Assembly: GCA_018398575.1 (NCBI GenBank)
Contig: JAGTXZ010000020.1
Location: 1,054,001-1,118,000 of the forward strand
Direction: 5' to 3'
DNA: 64,000 nucleotides
Source of the DNA: Ampelomyces quisqualis
Taxonomy: Eukaryota > Ascomycota > Dothideomycetes > Pleosporales > Phaeosphaeriaceae
The notes under the pieces are model-generated. The model had not been told where the DNA came from. It saw only the letters and a program-made list of their open reading frames with translations, and searched no databases. The translations under genes were made by a program, and so were the position numbers. Positions 31,847-43,753 of the stretch are shown one piece after another (the stretch's first letter is position 1; each line of letters starts with the position of its first letter).

Positions 31847-34800
31847 CGTTGCGATGATCGGATTGATTTGGTTGATTCAATGTAGTGTAGCGTCTGAGAT
31901 GCTTTCCTTGGGAGGTCTGGAGATGAAGAGATGGCAAGTAAGATATTGTTGATATAAAGACAAAAGCCTACCAACCGAGGAGCAAAACCCATGATATACA
32001 ACTCCACCAACCTCTCTGATTCACTCCGAGACTCTGGACCTGAATTAACCGCCCGCCTCGAAACAGTAGCAGTCGTAACTTGCCTCACCGTCCCGTCTAA
32101 TCCACGGCGATGAGCATCAACGTAGCATCCAGATGGCACAGCCATCATGTTTCGGAACCAGCTTGATGTGCGAATTAACGTGGGGAAATAAGAACATTTG
32201 CACACGGGGGGGTTTACAAAACGCAACATCACAGGGATGAGGGTAGGAATGAACATGAAGCGTTTTGGCGACGTCGATCTCGAGGGTCGAGCGTGAAGGC
32301 GACGGAACGTGGATTTTCACTAAGCGCGGCCCGCCAGGGTATCGCCACAAGTTTTTTCCACACGGTGCGGGTTTCTGTTCAGTTAGAGAAGGCTGTTTGT
32401 AGGAACTCCGTGTTTGTTGGACAAGGCATGAAGCTGTTGGTGATGCTCAGACCGATGCGGTCTCGGATACCCTGGTCTGGCGCTCGGAACGTGAGAACTC
32501 CGTGGGACGGGAAGATGACCGTACAGCTTCAGAACATCGGTAAACTGACAAAGTGCAACGTCAAGAAAGTGCGATTGATCATTACTCTTGCGGAGTAGCA
32601 CGAGGATATGTTGTGAGTACTTATATTTCATCATGCCACATCGCTGTTGGCTCACACCAGACATGCTCTTTCATCAAGTTCAAGGTAGACCAAGGTCAAG
32701 CTCGCAGCGCCCTTTTTTGACCATTTAGTGCACTCTTCGATGTCTTTTGAAATTCTTTCTGCACACCACCCCCGTCCACGACGCCGCTCTTACATACACG
32801 CCTTTCCTCCACGGGAACTCAAAGTATGCACATACCTCAACTTTCCCCCTTCGACCCTAAAGTCATGACTATCTGGCAAACCCTTGGCTCCCACACTGCC
32901 CTTTGTTCTCCCAAAGTCCATCATGATATCAACAGTACCATAGTCTTCGTCGATTACATACTGCCTGTGACATTGAACAGCCAATCACCTTTTGTAGTGA
33001 CGATGCTGTCGATTTGGAGACGATATTGGTGGTGTTGGAGACACGGAGCTGGGTTGCCATCACGTAGGGGGCAGCTGAGTTGGTGACGATGCACTCGGTA
33101 AACACTGCGCATTGGGGGACATCGTGCTGAGCCATGTTCGGGTACCAGTGAAGGATGTCTAAATAGTGCTCTCCACGCTGAAGTTGTTCCAAGTTTCAGG
33201 CGTGCCATGCTACAAAGTCTGCCATACGATTTAGATGAGGATAGATCCTGTCCGAATGGGGCACATGGTGCTGACAATGCGTCGATCCGGCAGTAAGAAC
33301 TGGCGAATCAGCACATCTGACGGGTATTCTCTGAATGAAACTACAATGTGGGCCTGCGCCTAATATGTATGGGAAAATTGGTGTACAAGAATCGAGGTGG
33401 GGAATTTGCTGCGTGTGCGATGTATAGTCGAACGGCAGATAGCAAGATGGATCTTCTCGAGGGGAAGCTTGATGTGTCGGATAGCGCGGTGTAACGTGTG
33501 CATCTACGTCGAGATGCCTTGAAAGTCTCAGGTTCAGGTTGTGAAGATGTGTGCACTGCTGTGAGGAATGACGGAGCATGTCAGCAGAATGTGCCTCAGC
33601 GGGTGCCTGGCCCGTATTCAGCTGGAACGAGACGGGCCCATGCCATGTTGAGGCTAGATGGATCGAGCCGCATGCTTGTTGAGATGCTAGACATGTCGGC
33701 TGGCGCAGTGTCCTACCACACTACGAGCTCGAGCAAGCAGGTGGCTGAAAAGCGACATGCAGGTGCGGAGCTACCATGATGGACTTGGTGCTGGACCATC
33801 TGTGTCCAGCGTCGTGGTCCCGAGGTCGTTGGTGAGGCTGAGCGCGAGTGGAGCGGATGCTTCTACCCTTGGGGCGGCGAGACAGGACAAGGCGCTAGCC
33901 GCGGACAAACAAGGAGCCGTTGTGGATGGGCTTCAACAGTCACGCTGCACAGCAGCGACAACAACAACAGCCATGGAGCCTTCCGAGAGGAGGGTCTCAA
34001 CATGCGCGCGATGATGTGGTCTGCGTGGCGGCGTGTCCCCATGCAACGCGATCAGCCGGCTATATTTGGAGGCTGGAGAGTGGATCCCTGCTACCAAACG
34101 GGCGTGAAGGACTCGGTACGCCGTACGGGAGTGCCATGACCCATGAGACAGCGCTGCCTCTTGTGTTGGCAGTTGCGCAAGAGAAGAGGCGAGTGTTTGA
34201 GGCTTTGAGCACACTCGGACACTGCCGAGTACAGTATCACGAGACCGCAATAGCGCGCTAACGCCATTGGTGCCTTTTTGTTCATTGGGGAGGGGGGGGG
34301 GGCTGGAGGGGACATGATCGGACGGCAAACTCCCTGCCATCTGGCAACGGCATCATTTCCGAGCACGGCCGCAGACTGGCACACCACCGCCCGCCTCCTC
34401 TGCGTCCTCACATCCTCACCCCTCCCCCCTTAAGCAAACTGCATCATCGCCGTCCTCTTCATCGCAGCAGCCATCGTCGCTCTGCCGGTGCCGTTGCTAC
34501 CCGCGTCTTGTGCCTCGTAGGCTGATAGGTAAGTCGCCGCCCCTGCTCCGTACCCCGGCGTCCCGATGCATTGGCAATAAAATCCTTCGACGACCACCAC
34601 GGCGGCCTGTTTCGAGTCGGGTGATGATGGCCGGCCCACGGACGCTCCTGGGTCCTGAGTCGTGACGTGCGAACTGAACTGCACAGCACCAGCCGCTCTC
34701 TTCTCCCACGCAGCCTGCTCACCCCGTCTGTATCATTCGGCCAGCTCGATGCCACAGTCACATTGCTGCTGCGACGCCCACTGCAGGCTAGCTAACCACC

Positions 34801-35016
34801 ACGCTTAGACGGACCGCCACGCGTCTCCCCCCTGCCCGTTTCGCACCCTGCACACATTCGCTCCTTCCATCCCATCTGCGGCCAGACACCCCACAACGCA
34901 CCGCTCAACACTTTTGGCGTGCATGACTTGTTCTTGCACGCTGAGATAAGCCGCGCGGGCACTGGGCGCACCTCGCCGCCTCGCCGCCTCGACACTTGGA
35001 GCCACTGCCCACCGCC
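31847..35016. other. Long gene-free divergent region (3.2 kb)
   Basis: The largest gap in the window, between a secreted-protein gene (minus) and the low-complexity protein gene (plus). Many short ORFs overlap on both strands from 32.3 to 34.8 kb, none with a recognised domain, signal peptide or plausible splice chain. A G-run lies near 34289-34302. It could hold long promoters, a non-coding RNA, or decayed sequence; I see no inverted or direct terminal repeats. Confidence 0.5.
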
Positions 35017-37822
35017 ATGGGCAAACCAGGCCTCGGCCTCTTCACAGCCCGCCGCAAGTCTTCCAGCAATGTGCTCGAGGACATGGCCGACAACGCGCCG
35101 AGTCCTGATGGCTCTGCCAATGCCGACTCGGGCGGCTTCCGCCTGCTGAGCCGGACAGAAGTGGAAAAGGCCAATGAGCGCCGCAAGACGATGGAGCGCG
35201 AGAAGTCGACATCCAAGTTCGCGCGCTTCAGCGGCTTCGGCGCCCATGGCAAGGGCCGTGTTCAGTCGGTCGAAGAAGATTCTCCTGCGTCCTCAAAGCG
35301 GTAAGCACTGTGGTCCAAGCGGAAGCTCCGGCCAAACTAACCCTTAATTTAGTGATAGCAAGTCCAGCAACGGGACCCAGTTCTCCGCCTCGCGCCCGTA
35401 CAACAACACCGGTCCGCACGGCTCAACTTCCACGCTTCCTTCCTCCACCGACACAAGCTCTGACGATAACCTCTTCGCAAGCGCTCCCCGTCCTCATATC
35501 CCACAGCACAACAGCTCCCCGAGCTCGTCGCTATCCATGAACGCCTTTCGCAAGCAGCTCCCGTCTCTACCCAAAACGAGCTCTGGCGTTTCATACAGAA
35601 ACTCTGAGAAGCAAGGCAGGGAACGCTCCATGACGTCATCGAGCTATGCCAGTACCGCCATACCGCCCAAGCTGGAGGCCGACCTGAACTTTGGCAACTC
35701 GACCTTTGACGACATGTTCAGCGGCATGAACCGCAAAGAAAACTCTCCCGACATGACGAGAGAAGCCGTGGGGCGCTCGCTCCTTTTGGAAAAGCGCCCA
35801 TTCCAGCCGGATCCCATCAAAATCCACCCTCAGCTTGAAATCGAGGCCCCTTTAAAGAGCTGGGAGAGCCGCGGTTCTGCCGACAATCTCATGTCTCCCC
35901 ACTCGGACAACGACTCGCCGCCACCACCACCTCCTCCCCACAACCATTCTCAGTACGCGCCCGTTGCTTCCGAGAGCCCGACGTTGACATCCTCTGCGAC
36001 ATTCCAAGATTGTGATGCTCAGGTTGTACGCGAGTCTGCCGTGGAGAAGCCCGCTCACCGTGATAGCTCCCCGGAGCATCAACCCATCTCCATGTCGTCG
36101 TCCTCTGTCAACTCGCTACAGACTCCAGCTTCTTCACGGTCATCAAATTATACCACCAACACAACGCCCAAAGCTTCCATACCATCAACCGCTTCCGTGT
36201 ATACTGACAAGGATGATGAGAATCTATTCGCATCGGTCAATCACGAGCCACAACCAACATCCAGAGGCGCACCAAAACCACCGACTCATGCACCATCGGA
36301 AGACACGGCCCAACCCTCCAGGCCAGCCAATGGACGTGTGCTGACACAGACGGAGTATCTCGCCATGCAGAAGCGTGCCAATTCGCAGCCACACCTTGAT
36401 GACGACTCGGATGAAGAAGACTACGAAGATGAGGAGGACGCCATCAAGAAACGGGAAGAGGAAGAAATCATGAGGCGTAAGCAACAGCAAATGCATTTTG
36501 CGCGTGAGGCCATGCGACGTACCACAATTGCGCCAACTGCGCTGGGTAATCCACAAAACGGTCCTGATGGGTTGAGCATGGGGTTCCCGTCGGAGACTTC
36601 GATTAACGCCGACGAATGGGAGGACGAAGATGTCCCCCTGGGTATTCTTGCACAGCATGGCTTCCCGAGCCAAGCACGCAATCGAACGCCCAACCAGCCA
36701 GCTAACGCCATGCCCTCGTACGTACCAGAGCGCCCAGCATCCGCAGGTGCATTAGGTAGCCGAGCGCTTCCTGGGCACATCCCTGCGTTCGCTAGAAACT
36801 TACCTGTGGACCCCTATATCGGCGGTGGCTTGATGCAGCCCATGAACCGGGAGTCGATGGGATTCAATGGCTTTTCTCGCGGCCCCATGTCCATCGCCGG
36901 AGACTCGGCTGCAGGTGGCATGGGCATGGGCATTCATCAATCCATGATGTATCAAGATGCTGGTATGTCCCAGCCATCTCTTGTAGATCAGATCCAGATG
37001 CGAGACATGTCAAAGCAAAAGTACATGGGAGGCGCATCGAACAAGAAACCTCAAGGGGGACCTTTCACAGGCATGCTCGGCCAACAGATGAACACCAACG
37101 GACAATCACAAACCCCGACGCGCATGTCGCAAATGCCAATGAATGGGATGATGAACCCAATGATGGGCGGACAGATGCCAGGGATGGGTATGGGCATGAA
37201 CCAAATGGGCTACTCCATGCCGCAAGGAGGTGATATGATGGCGATGCAACAGATGCAGCAGATGCAACAAATGATCGCCATGCAGCAAATGCAGCTCCAG
37301 CAGATGCAAGCCATGCAGCAACCACAATCCCAGGATCCTCGAATGTCGATGGTTATGCCAAGCAACAGTGGCTTTGGAGGCAACATGATGGGCAATGGCA
37401 GTATGTTGAGCGTCCCTGGTGCAATGCCTAACGGCATGCCGAACCGCCCAATGTCCTTCATGTCGAATAATGGCACTCCGCGACAACAACCACCGATGTT
37501 CAACTACACGGGCCCAGGAGCAGGATACACGCCATCAATCGCGCCATCTGAGCGGTCGAATATTGGTCTCTCCGCCCGTTACCGTCCCGTGATCAACAAC
37601 GCGGATGCCCATTCCACTGGCACATCCATGACCTTGCAAGCCAACGGGGCTGCCGCTTCGAACCAATCCACCCCTATCAAGGGCATCATGAAACCGATAC
37701 GTCAAGTTCCAGTAGAAGAAGACGAAGACTGGAGCAAGATGGCAGCAAGGAAGAGCAAATTCTTAGGCAACAAGCAGCAAAGCAACGGCTTGGAAGAACT
37801 GACCAAGGGTCTCAACATCTAA
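35017..37822 (+). CDS. Large low-complexity protein, Met/Gln-rich, function unknown
   Basis: Exons 35017-35300 and 35353-37822 give 917 aa; the ATG lies in the strong context ACCGCCATGG. I do not recognise a named family. The N-terminal 100 residues (MGKPGLGLFTARRKSSSN, LLSRTEVEKANERRKTME) look conserved and basic. A long Ser/Thr/Pro-rich disordered part follows, including seven consecutive prolines, then an acidic stretch (DDDSDEEDYEDEEDA) running into a charged helix (IKKREEEEIMRRKQQQ), and a region of about 170 residues very rich in Met, Gln and Gly (for example MMAMQQMQQMQQM) that resembles a prion-like or condensate-forming segment. The C-terminus (GLSARYRPV, EEDEDWSKMAARKSKFLG) again looks conserved. 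No membrane or signal sequence. A scaffold or RNA-associated role is only a guess. Confidence 0.8.
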
Positions 37823-38332
37823 CACCTTTTCAACAATACCCCACAATTTTTACACTTGCAGCAAATCAAGCATTTTTTGCTTCTCGTAGTTTCTTTTGCT
37901 ATGAACGACGAGGGAAAGAAAGACATGTATCTGATGCAGGAGCGGAGGGCGAAATTTGTTGCCAAATCTGGTCTGGGCATTTACACACGGCGTTTTCTAT
38001 CGGGCAATCTGGTCTCGGCCAGGTCTTGCATTGTTGGCATTATAATATCTGGCCACTACCCTCATCTACCGATTCATCTAGTGTAGTTTTCTTCTGTACC
38101 AATGTTTGCCATGATTCCAATGGGCATCTATCGGGGGACAAAATCTATTGTGTTGGGGTTATACACGCATTGTCAGTTCTGAGCCCGCAGAGGACAGGAG
38201 CGCCTGGATAGAGACATTTTTTTGTAATTATAATCAGTATACGCTATTCGGTCTGTACGTTGTTGATTTTGGATCTGTTTGATTGATAACATGGCTAGTG
38301 TTTCTATGACGACCCCTTACGATGCTCCCATC
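37823..38332. other. Convergent intergenic region
   Basis: Between the stops of the low-complexity protein and EMC2; AT-rich 3' UTR-like sequence, with no gene seen. Confidence 0.55.
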
Positions 38333-39384
38333 TCATCGTTGCATGTTGCCATGTCTATCCAACAGCTCCCTCGCAGCAATGACTTGGGCCAGCCCATACC
38401 CCCCCGTCTTTCCCGAGCTCGCGTTCCTCACCATCTCGCCCAGCTTCGCCGTCGCAATCTCCTCGAGCTTCTTGACCGTGTCTATGTTGGGAATGGGTAT
38501 TTCGTCGTCGTCCTGGCTGGCTCCCCCGCCGCGCTTGCTAGGCGGTGTCGACGTCAAGTCTGCTAGCAACGGGACGAGTTTTGACGAAACGAGCTTGAGA
38601 CCGTAGTACGCGCGTAGATACGAGTCGTTGAGTTCGACGGCGCGGCAAAAGTGTTTGAGCGCGAGGGAGAGGGCGGGGAGGCTGGGTGGTGTGGAGGAGG
38701 ATGTGGAGAGGTAGTGCAGGGTTGCGGTGTGAGCGTGTGCCTTGTTTGTGTTAGCTCTGCAGCACATCAGGTCGACATGGGTGCAGGAGGCATGCATACA
38801 CTCGCTGCATTCGGCATTACGAGCAGGACTTCTTCTGCGCAGTAGATTGCCTGGCCCCACGCTCCTTGGCTGGCATATAGCTCGCTTGCTTCGGCCCAAG
38901 CCTCGACGTCGGTGGGGCTGTTTGTCAGGAGCACTGTCACGGCGGTGATGGCGTCTTGAGTTCGTCCCAGGGCTTTGAGCACGGCGACCCTCCTCTTGCG
39001 CACGCTCATGTTGGTGGCGTCTTGCTGCAGTATCTTCTCGTATCCCTCAAAAACCTTGTCCAGGTCGGCGTCCGAGTGCGCACCGGCTTCGTTGTAGATG
39101 CCCCGGAGCGTGATGATGCGCTCGTTGTGCTCGCCAAAGCGCGCTTCGAGGCGCTCGAGGACGGCGCGCGCTGACGCCTCGTCGCCGGTGCGGAGCGCAG
39201 AGTAGAAGAGGTTCTCGTGGATGGTCCATGATTCGGGCGTCTCGCGCGAGAAGAGCAGCGACAGAGGCCAGGGTAACGAGCCTGTGGGCGGGCGTGACAG
39301 GATGAGCGGTGCCTTTTGAGAGAGTGCGAGGGCTGTGGGCGGAGTTATGTGAGTGGGCGGGGAGAGGAGGTTGGCATGCGACAT
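38333..39384 (-). CDS. emc2: ER membrane complex subunit 2 (EMC2)
   Basis: Exons on the complement 39384-38800 and 38740-38333 give 330 aa. EMC2 is the soluble TPR subunit on the cytosolic face of the ER membrane complex, which inserts tail-anchored and multipass membrane proteins. The sequence is a helical TPR-like array: LFYSALRTGDEASARAVLERL, KVFEGYEKILQQDATNMSVRKRRVAVLKALG, SPTDVEAWAEASELYASQGAWGQAIYCAEEVLL, and after the intron LALKHFCRAVELNDSYLRAYYGL. The DVEAWAELAELY-type segment is the usual EMC2 landmark. A low-complexity Gly-rich insert (KRGGGASQDDDE) lies near the C-terminus. Length fits the family (about 300). It shares a 343-bp divergent promoter region with AP-3 delta. Confidence 0.87.
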
Positions 39385-39727
39385 TGCGCTGGTGGTGCTT
39401 TTCGTGTAGGGCGAATTCGGTGATTGCGGGATATGGAGATGCTGGAGCTGTGGAGCTTACCACCGTGCCACCTAGGCTAGCTGGCTACGGTACTCCGTAG
39501 CTACCGTACCGGTACCGTAGCTCCCCTCCCCACCAGCATCGTCGGGTCTGCTTGTTGGTACACAACTCGCCTCGAATAATCCTCTCCAACAGCTCCTATC
39601 CATGTCCATGCCGCCGCACGCTCAATGATGCCTGCCGGCTCGTTTCCATGCCCTCGCACTAGTACCCCTCCTCGTGCGCTTCGTTACTTAGCCACTCGAC
39701 TGCGGGAGACTACCTGAGCTCGCCAAT
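39385..39727. promoter_or_regulatory. Divergent promoter region of EMC2 and AP-3 delta, with inverted repeats
   Basis: 343 bp between two start codons facing away from each other. It contains a compact nested palindrome at 39484-39521: arms GCTACGG and CCGTAGC around a four-base loop, then a second arm GTACCGTAGC at 39512-39521 that pairs with GCTACGGTAC at 39484-39493. The core includes TACTCCGTA, a motif repeated elsewhere in the window. Binding of a factor is inference. Confidence 0.45.
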
Positions 39728-42700
39728 ATGTACCATGCGACGGTTCGATTTGTACCGTTTATTTACTGACGCTATGCCAGGTTCGAGAAATCCCTCTACG
39801 ACCTCATTCGAGGGCTGCGCAACCACAAGGGCTCCGAGAAAGAGTACATTGCCGAAAGCATAAAAGAATGCCGCAAGGAGATACGGTCCAACGACATGGA
39901 CCTCAAGGCCACGGCTCTCATGAAGCTCACGTACCTCGAGATGTTTGGCCACGACATGTCCTGGGCGAGCTTCAACGTGCTCGAAGTCATGTCGAGCTCC
40001 AAGTTCAAGCAGAAGCGCACAGGCTACCTCGCCGCAGTTCAGAGCTTCCGAAGGGACACGGAGGTCCTGGTACTCGCAGAGAACCAGCTCAAGAAAGACA
40101 TTATGAGCCCGACGCCGCCGTACATTGCCCTCCCACTTGGCGCCATACCGCACGTCGTGAACCCGAGCATGGCTAATTCAGTTCTCTCCGATCTAATACC
40201 GCGCTTAACACACTCACACGCCATGGTTCGGAAGAAAACCGCCGTCACACTATACAGGCTTGCGCTTGTATATCCCGAGACTCTGCGACCAGCATGGCCG
40301 AAAATCAAGGAGCGTTTGCAGGATGATCAGGAAGACCCGAGTGTAACAGCTGCCATAGTAAATGTTGTCTGCGAACTGGGCTGGAGGAGACCGCAAGACT
40401 TCCTTCCGCTGGCGCCCCGCTTGTTTGATCTCTTGGTTGAAGGCCAAAACAACTGGATGGCTATTAAACTCATCAAGCTCGTACGTGCCAGGACGGTTGT
40501 CGAGACGCACTGTGACTGACTGACATAGTTTGCTACGTTAACTCCTCTCGAACCTCGACTGATCAAGAAGCTCCTCCCGCCGCTGACCAAGATCATTCGC
40601 GAAACTTCTGCCATGTCCCTGCTCTACGAATGCATCAATGGCATAATACAAGGCGGTATCTTGGAAGCTGTAGAAGGAACTGCAGAGGGCGAAGAAGTTG
40701 CGAAGCTATGCGTAGGGAAACTCAGAGGCATGATGGTCATAGAAGGCGATTCAAACTGTAAGCTATGGTCTGCAAGAATACACATCGTTCAAGTCTCATC
40801 GTCCTGCAGTAAAATACGTCGCATTGCTCGCTTTCGAGAAGATTGTCAGCTCACATCCGTATCTGGTCTCTCAACAGCAAGATGTGATTCTCGAGTGCAT
40901 AGACGATCCGGACATTTCAATACGAATGCGTGCCTTGGACCTCGTTGTGGGTATGGTCAATGCCGACAATCTTACGGCTATTGTTGGACGTCTCATGCGA
41001 CAGCTCCGGAATGCGCCAATTACCTCGCCTGTGAACGACTCGAGCAACGATCGGGTCAGGATGACCGAGATTGTCCCCTATGCTGACGACGATTCTGACG
41101 CAGAAGAGAATCTACGGCGGCATGAACAACCATCTGATCTACCACCACCCCTGCCTGAGGACTACCGCATCAACGTCATACGACGGATTTTGGATATGTG
41201 TTCGCGCGACACATATAGCAACATAACCGAGTTTGACTGGTATGTCGATGTGCTTGTCCAGCTTGTGCGAGCGTCACCATCGACAAAGCACACTTCAGCC
41301 ACCGAAGAGAAGGAGGATACAGAAAGATCGGATGAAATTGGAGGTGGTATCGGGCGCGAGCTTCAGAACGTTGCCATTCGAGTCAAGAGCGTTCGGCCCG
41401 AAGCTGTCGACGCAGCACAATCGCTTGTTCTAGTGGATCGCAGAGAACAAATGTTCCCAGCATCTGGTAATGGCGGCCAAGGTGTACTCGAGTATGCTGC
41501 CTGGCTGGTTGGAGAATACGCAAACTACCTCAGCCGACCCGAACCTGTCATGACGTCCCTCCTTCACTCTAGCTCTCTCCAGTTGCCGGCAAAAACTCTA
41601 GCTGTATATCTACAGGCGATTCCGAAGGTTTTCTCCAACATGGCAGGCAATGACCAGATATCGTGGACGCCGGAGCGCAAGACTTTGATGTCACTTCTCA
41701 TGGCGCGCATCATACACTTCCTCGAGCCACTCTCTACACATCCAAGTCTCGAGGTACAAGAACGAGCGGTCGAATACCTCGAGCTGATGCGATTGGCGGC
41801 CGAAGCGGCGTCAGGCACCGCGACTGGCATTGACAATGGCGACTTTGTTGACCCACCTCTTCTACTAACACAAGCTATTCCGGCGTTGTTCTCTGGTGCT
41901 GAGTTGAATCCTGTTGCACCCGGCGCACAACGAAAGGTTCCCATACCAGATGACCTTGACCTTGACACTCCGATTAACCCGAATCTACAATTTCTGCTCT
42001 CGCAAGCCGAGACAGAAGGCTTCGAGATGGACGATGACGACGTGTACGCTGCATACAGCGAACCCGTAGCAGCATACACAGAAGCGCCGACCATCATCGC
42101 ACCAGCAGCAGAACGTCTGGATGCCCCGCACAGGGAACCTATGAGCTATCAGAATGCAGTCGAGGAAGAGTATCTTGATCCCGACATTATCGCGCGGAGA
42201 AAGGCCGAACGACGAGAACGACACAAAGATGACCCGTTCTATATCGATCCTGATGGAAGTGGAGGCAGCGGCGCAGTCACACCCCTGAGCCGCATAGTTC
42301 GTGATGGCAACCAGGAGAACAATGATCTCGACATCGACTCGATACCAGTCATGGAGCTTAATCTCGAACGAGCGTCGTTCTCTGATCAACTTCCACGATC
42401 ACGTAGCCCTCGTAAACCTGTCCGCAGGGTCGAAATTATGGGGGATGAGAATCTCGGGGCTGGTGCAGACGATTCTTCGAGAGAAGACATTGTGCAACCG
42501 CGCCCTAGCAAAGCCAAGAAGTCACTTCTCGAAGTCGACAGTTCGGGCCTCGGATCACTGAGCCTCGTTGACGACGATGGGACTTCTAGCCGTAAGCTCA
42601 CACAATTCGAGATGGAAAGGAGGGAGCAAGAAGAGGCAGAAATGAAAAAGGCACTGCAAGAGGTGGAGCGACTGAGACTCGAAATGCAGCGGGCGAGTGA

Positions 42701-42986
42701 GCGATTACACGTCAAGGAGGAAGTGGCAGTCAAGAAGAAGAAAAAGAAGGCGCGCAAGGTGAATGTCGAGGGAGATGATCCTGCAGCTACTCGGCCTGCT
42801 GTGCCAGAGGGCGAGGAAGAAAGCGTCGCGCCTGTCAAGAAGAAGAAAAAGAAGAAGGTCAAGCCGGATGACGATGCGGAGAAGGAAGATGCAGGCGAAG
42901 ACGACGGAGACGGCAAAGTCAAGAAGAAGAAAAAGAAGAAGAGGACTGTGGTCCTGGACGAGGGAGAGGGCGCTACCGAGCAGTGA
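39728..42986 (+). CDS. apl5: AP-3 adaptor complex subunit delta
   Basis: Large subunit of AP-3, the adaptor for Golgi-to-vacuole transport. Exons 39728-39729, 39781-40480, 40529-40757 and 40810-42986 give 1035 aa. The protein begins MFEKSLYDLIRGLRNHKGSE, and the only way to supply its Met is a start codon split AT/G by a 51-bp intron (39730-39780, with CTGAC branch site); the frame upstream is closed by TAG and has no other ATG. The adaptin trunk covers about residues 1-560 (helical repeats with DLKATALMKLTYLEMFGHDMSW-like and LKYVALLAFEKI), then an acidic hinge, then a charged coiled region and three Lys blocks (KKKKKK) at the C-terminus typical of AP-3 delta. The family call is secure; the first exon is deduced. 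Confidence 0.92.
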
Positions 42987-43262
42987 AGCATGTGTGGTTT
43001 TCACGAATGATTCGCATTGGTATATTTGACCAACTGCTGGGCTCGCTGAATATCATATGCCCGTATTTAACGCCATGTCCCTATAAGCCCCCATGCGAAT
43101 GAAGTTGCCAATTGGCTTGTATCCCTTGTTGTTCTTGACCTCTGGTGATTATATTCCCTCTACTGCTACCCAGGCATACTCCAGCCAAGCGCGCGCGTCA
43201 TGCCAGTCGGATCGATGGTGCGCGATATCCCGACAGAGTGCTCCGGACACGCAAAGGCACGC

Positions 43263-43753
43263 TCAGAAGAACATTTTCAAAAGCTCAAAGACCAGACCGC
43301 CGCATAGTACGAAGCCAAGGAGGACTGTAAAGTATACGTTAGCCTCCCGCCGTGACTTTGAATCTCCACGTTCTCTTTCTTTCTTTCTTTCTTTCTCTCT
43401 CTCCCTCTCCCTCTCCCTCTCCCTCTTCCAAACAAAAATCGCCCCCGCCTGTCCATCGCGCCGGGCATGTACACGAGGGAGCAAAAAAAAACATACTGAT
43501 CCAAATCTTGGAGATGGGCGACTTTTGCGGCTCGCGCTTCTTGACGACTTGCTCGGGCCGACCCATTTTCTTCTCCTGCGCTTTTGCAAAGCGCATGTTG
43601 GCTTGCCGTTGCTGGGGTGTTTGCGCCTGTTCATGCGGCGCGTTAGCGGGAGCGGGCTTGTTTGTGCAGAGGTACCGGTGAGGAAAACAGGGGAGCCTGG
43701 ATCGGGGCGCAAGGAGGTGGTTGCTTGAACTTGTGGGTGTCGGGACGGACCAT
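43263..43753 (-). CDS. Stress-associated ER protein (RAMP4/SERP1, yeast Ysy6-like)
   Basis: Small tail-anchored protein that associates with the Sec61 translocon and is linked to ER stress. The conserved part reads AQTPQQRQANMRFAKAQ, then GRPEQVVKKREPQKSPIS, then a C-terminal helix (ILLGFVLCGGLVFELLKMFF). Exons on the complement 43626-43497 and 43324-43263 are firm. The start is not: either exon 43753-43676 encodes 26 extra residues and joins across a normal 49-bp intron (89 aa total), or the ATG at 43753 alone is joined to 43626 using a poor GTCCGT donor (64 aa total, the family's usual size). Both keep frame. The second intron (43325-43496) holds a long pyrimidine microsatellite. Confidence 0.85.
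43371..43427. repeat. Pyrimidine microsatellite (TTTC)n(CCCTCT)n
   Basis: A continuous C/T tract within the second intron of the RAMP4-like gene: TTTC units first, then TC, then CCCTCT units. On the coding (minus) strand it is pure purine. Likely to vary in length between strains. Confidence 0.9.

Noticed and set aside
34430..34761. Minus-strand ORFs of 84 and 100 codons in the long gap
   Set aside because: No ATG at a sensible position, no domain, overlapping in several frames; typical of GC-rich random sequence.
37229..37330. CAG-type trinucleotide repeat tract as a separate repeat feature
   Set aside because: It is interrupted coding sequence for the Met/Gln segment and is described with that gene.
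42386..42991. Minus-strand Phe/Ser-rich ORF with hydrophobic runs (FFFFFF) that mimics membrane helices
   Set aside because: It is the complement of the Lys-rich C-terminus of AP-3 delta (AAG codons read as CTT/TTC).
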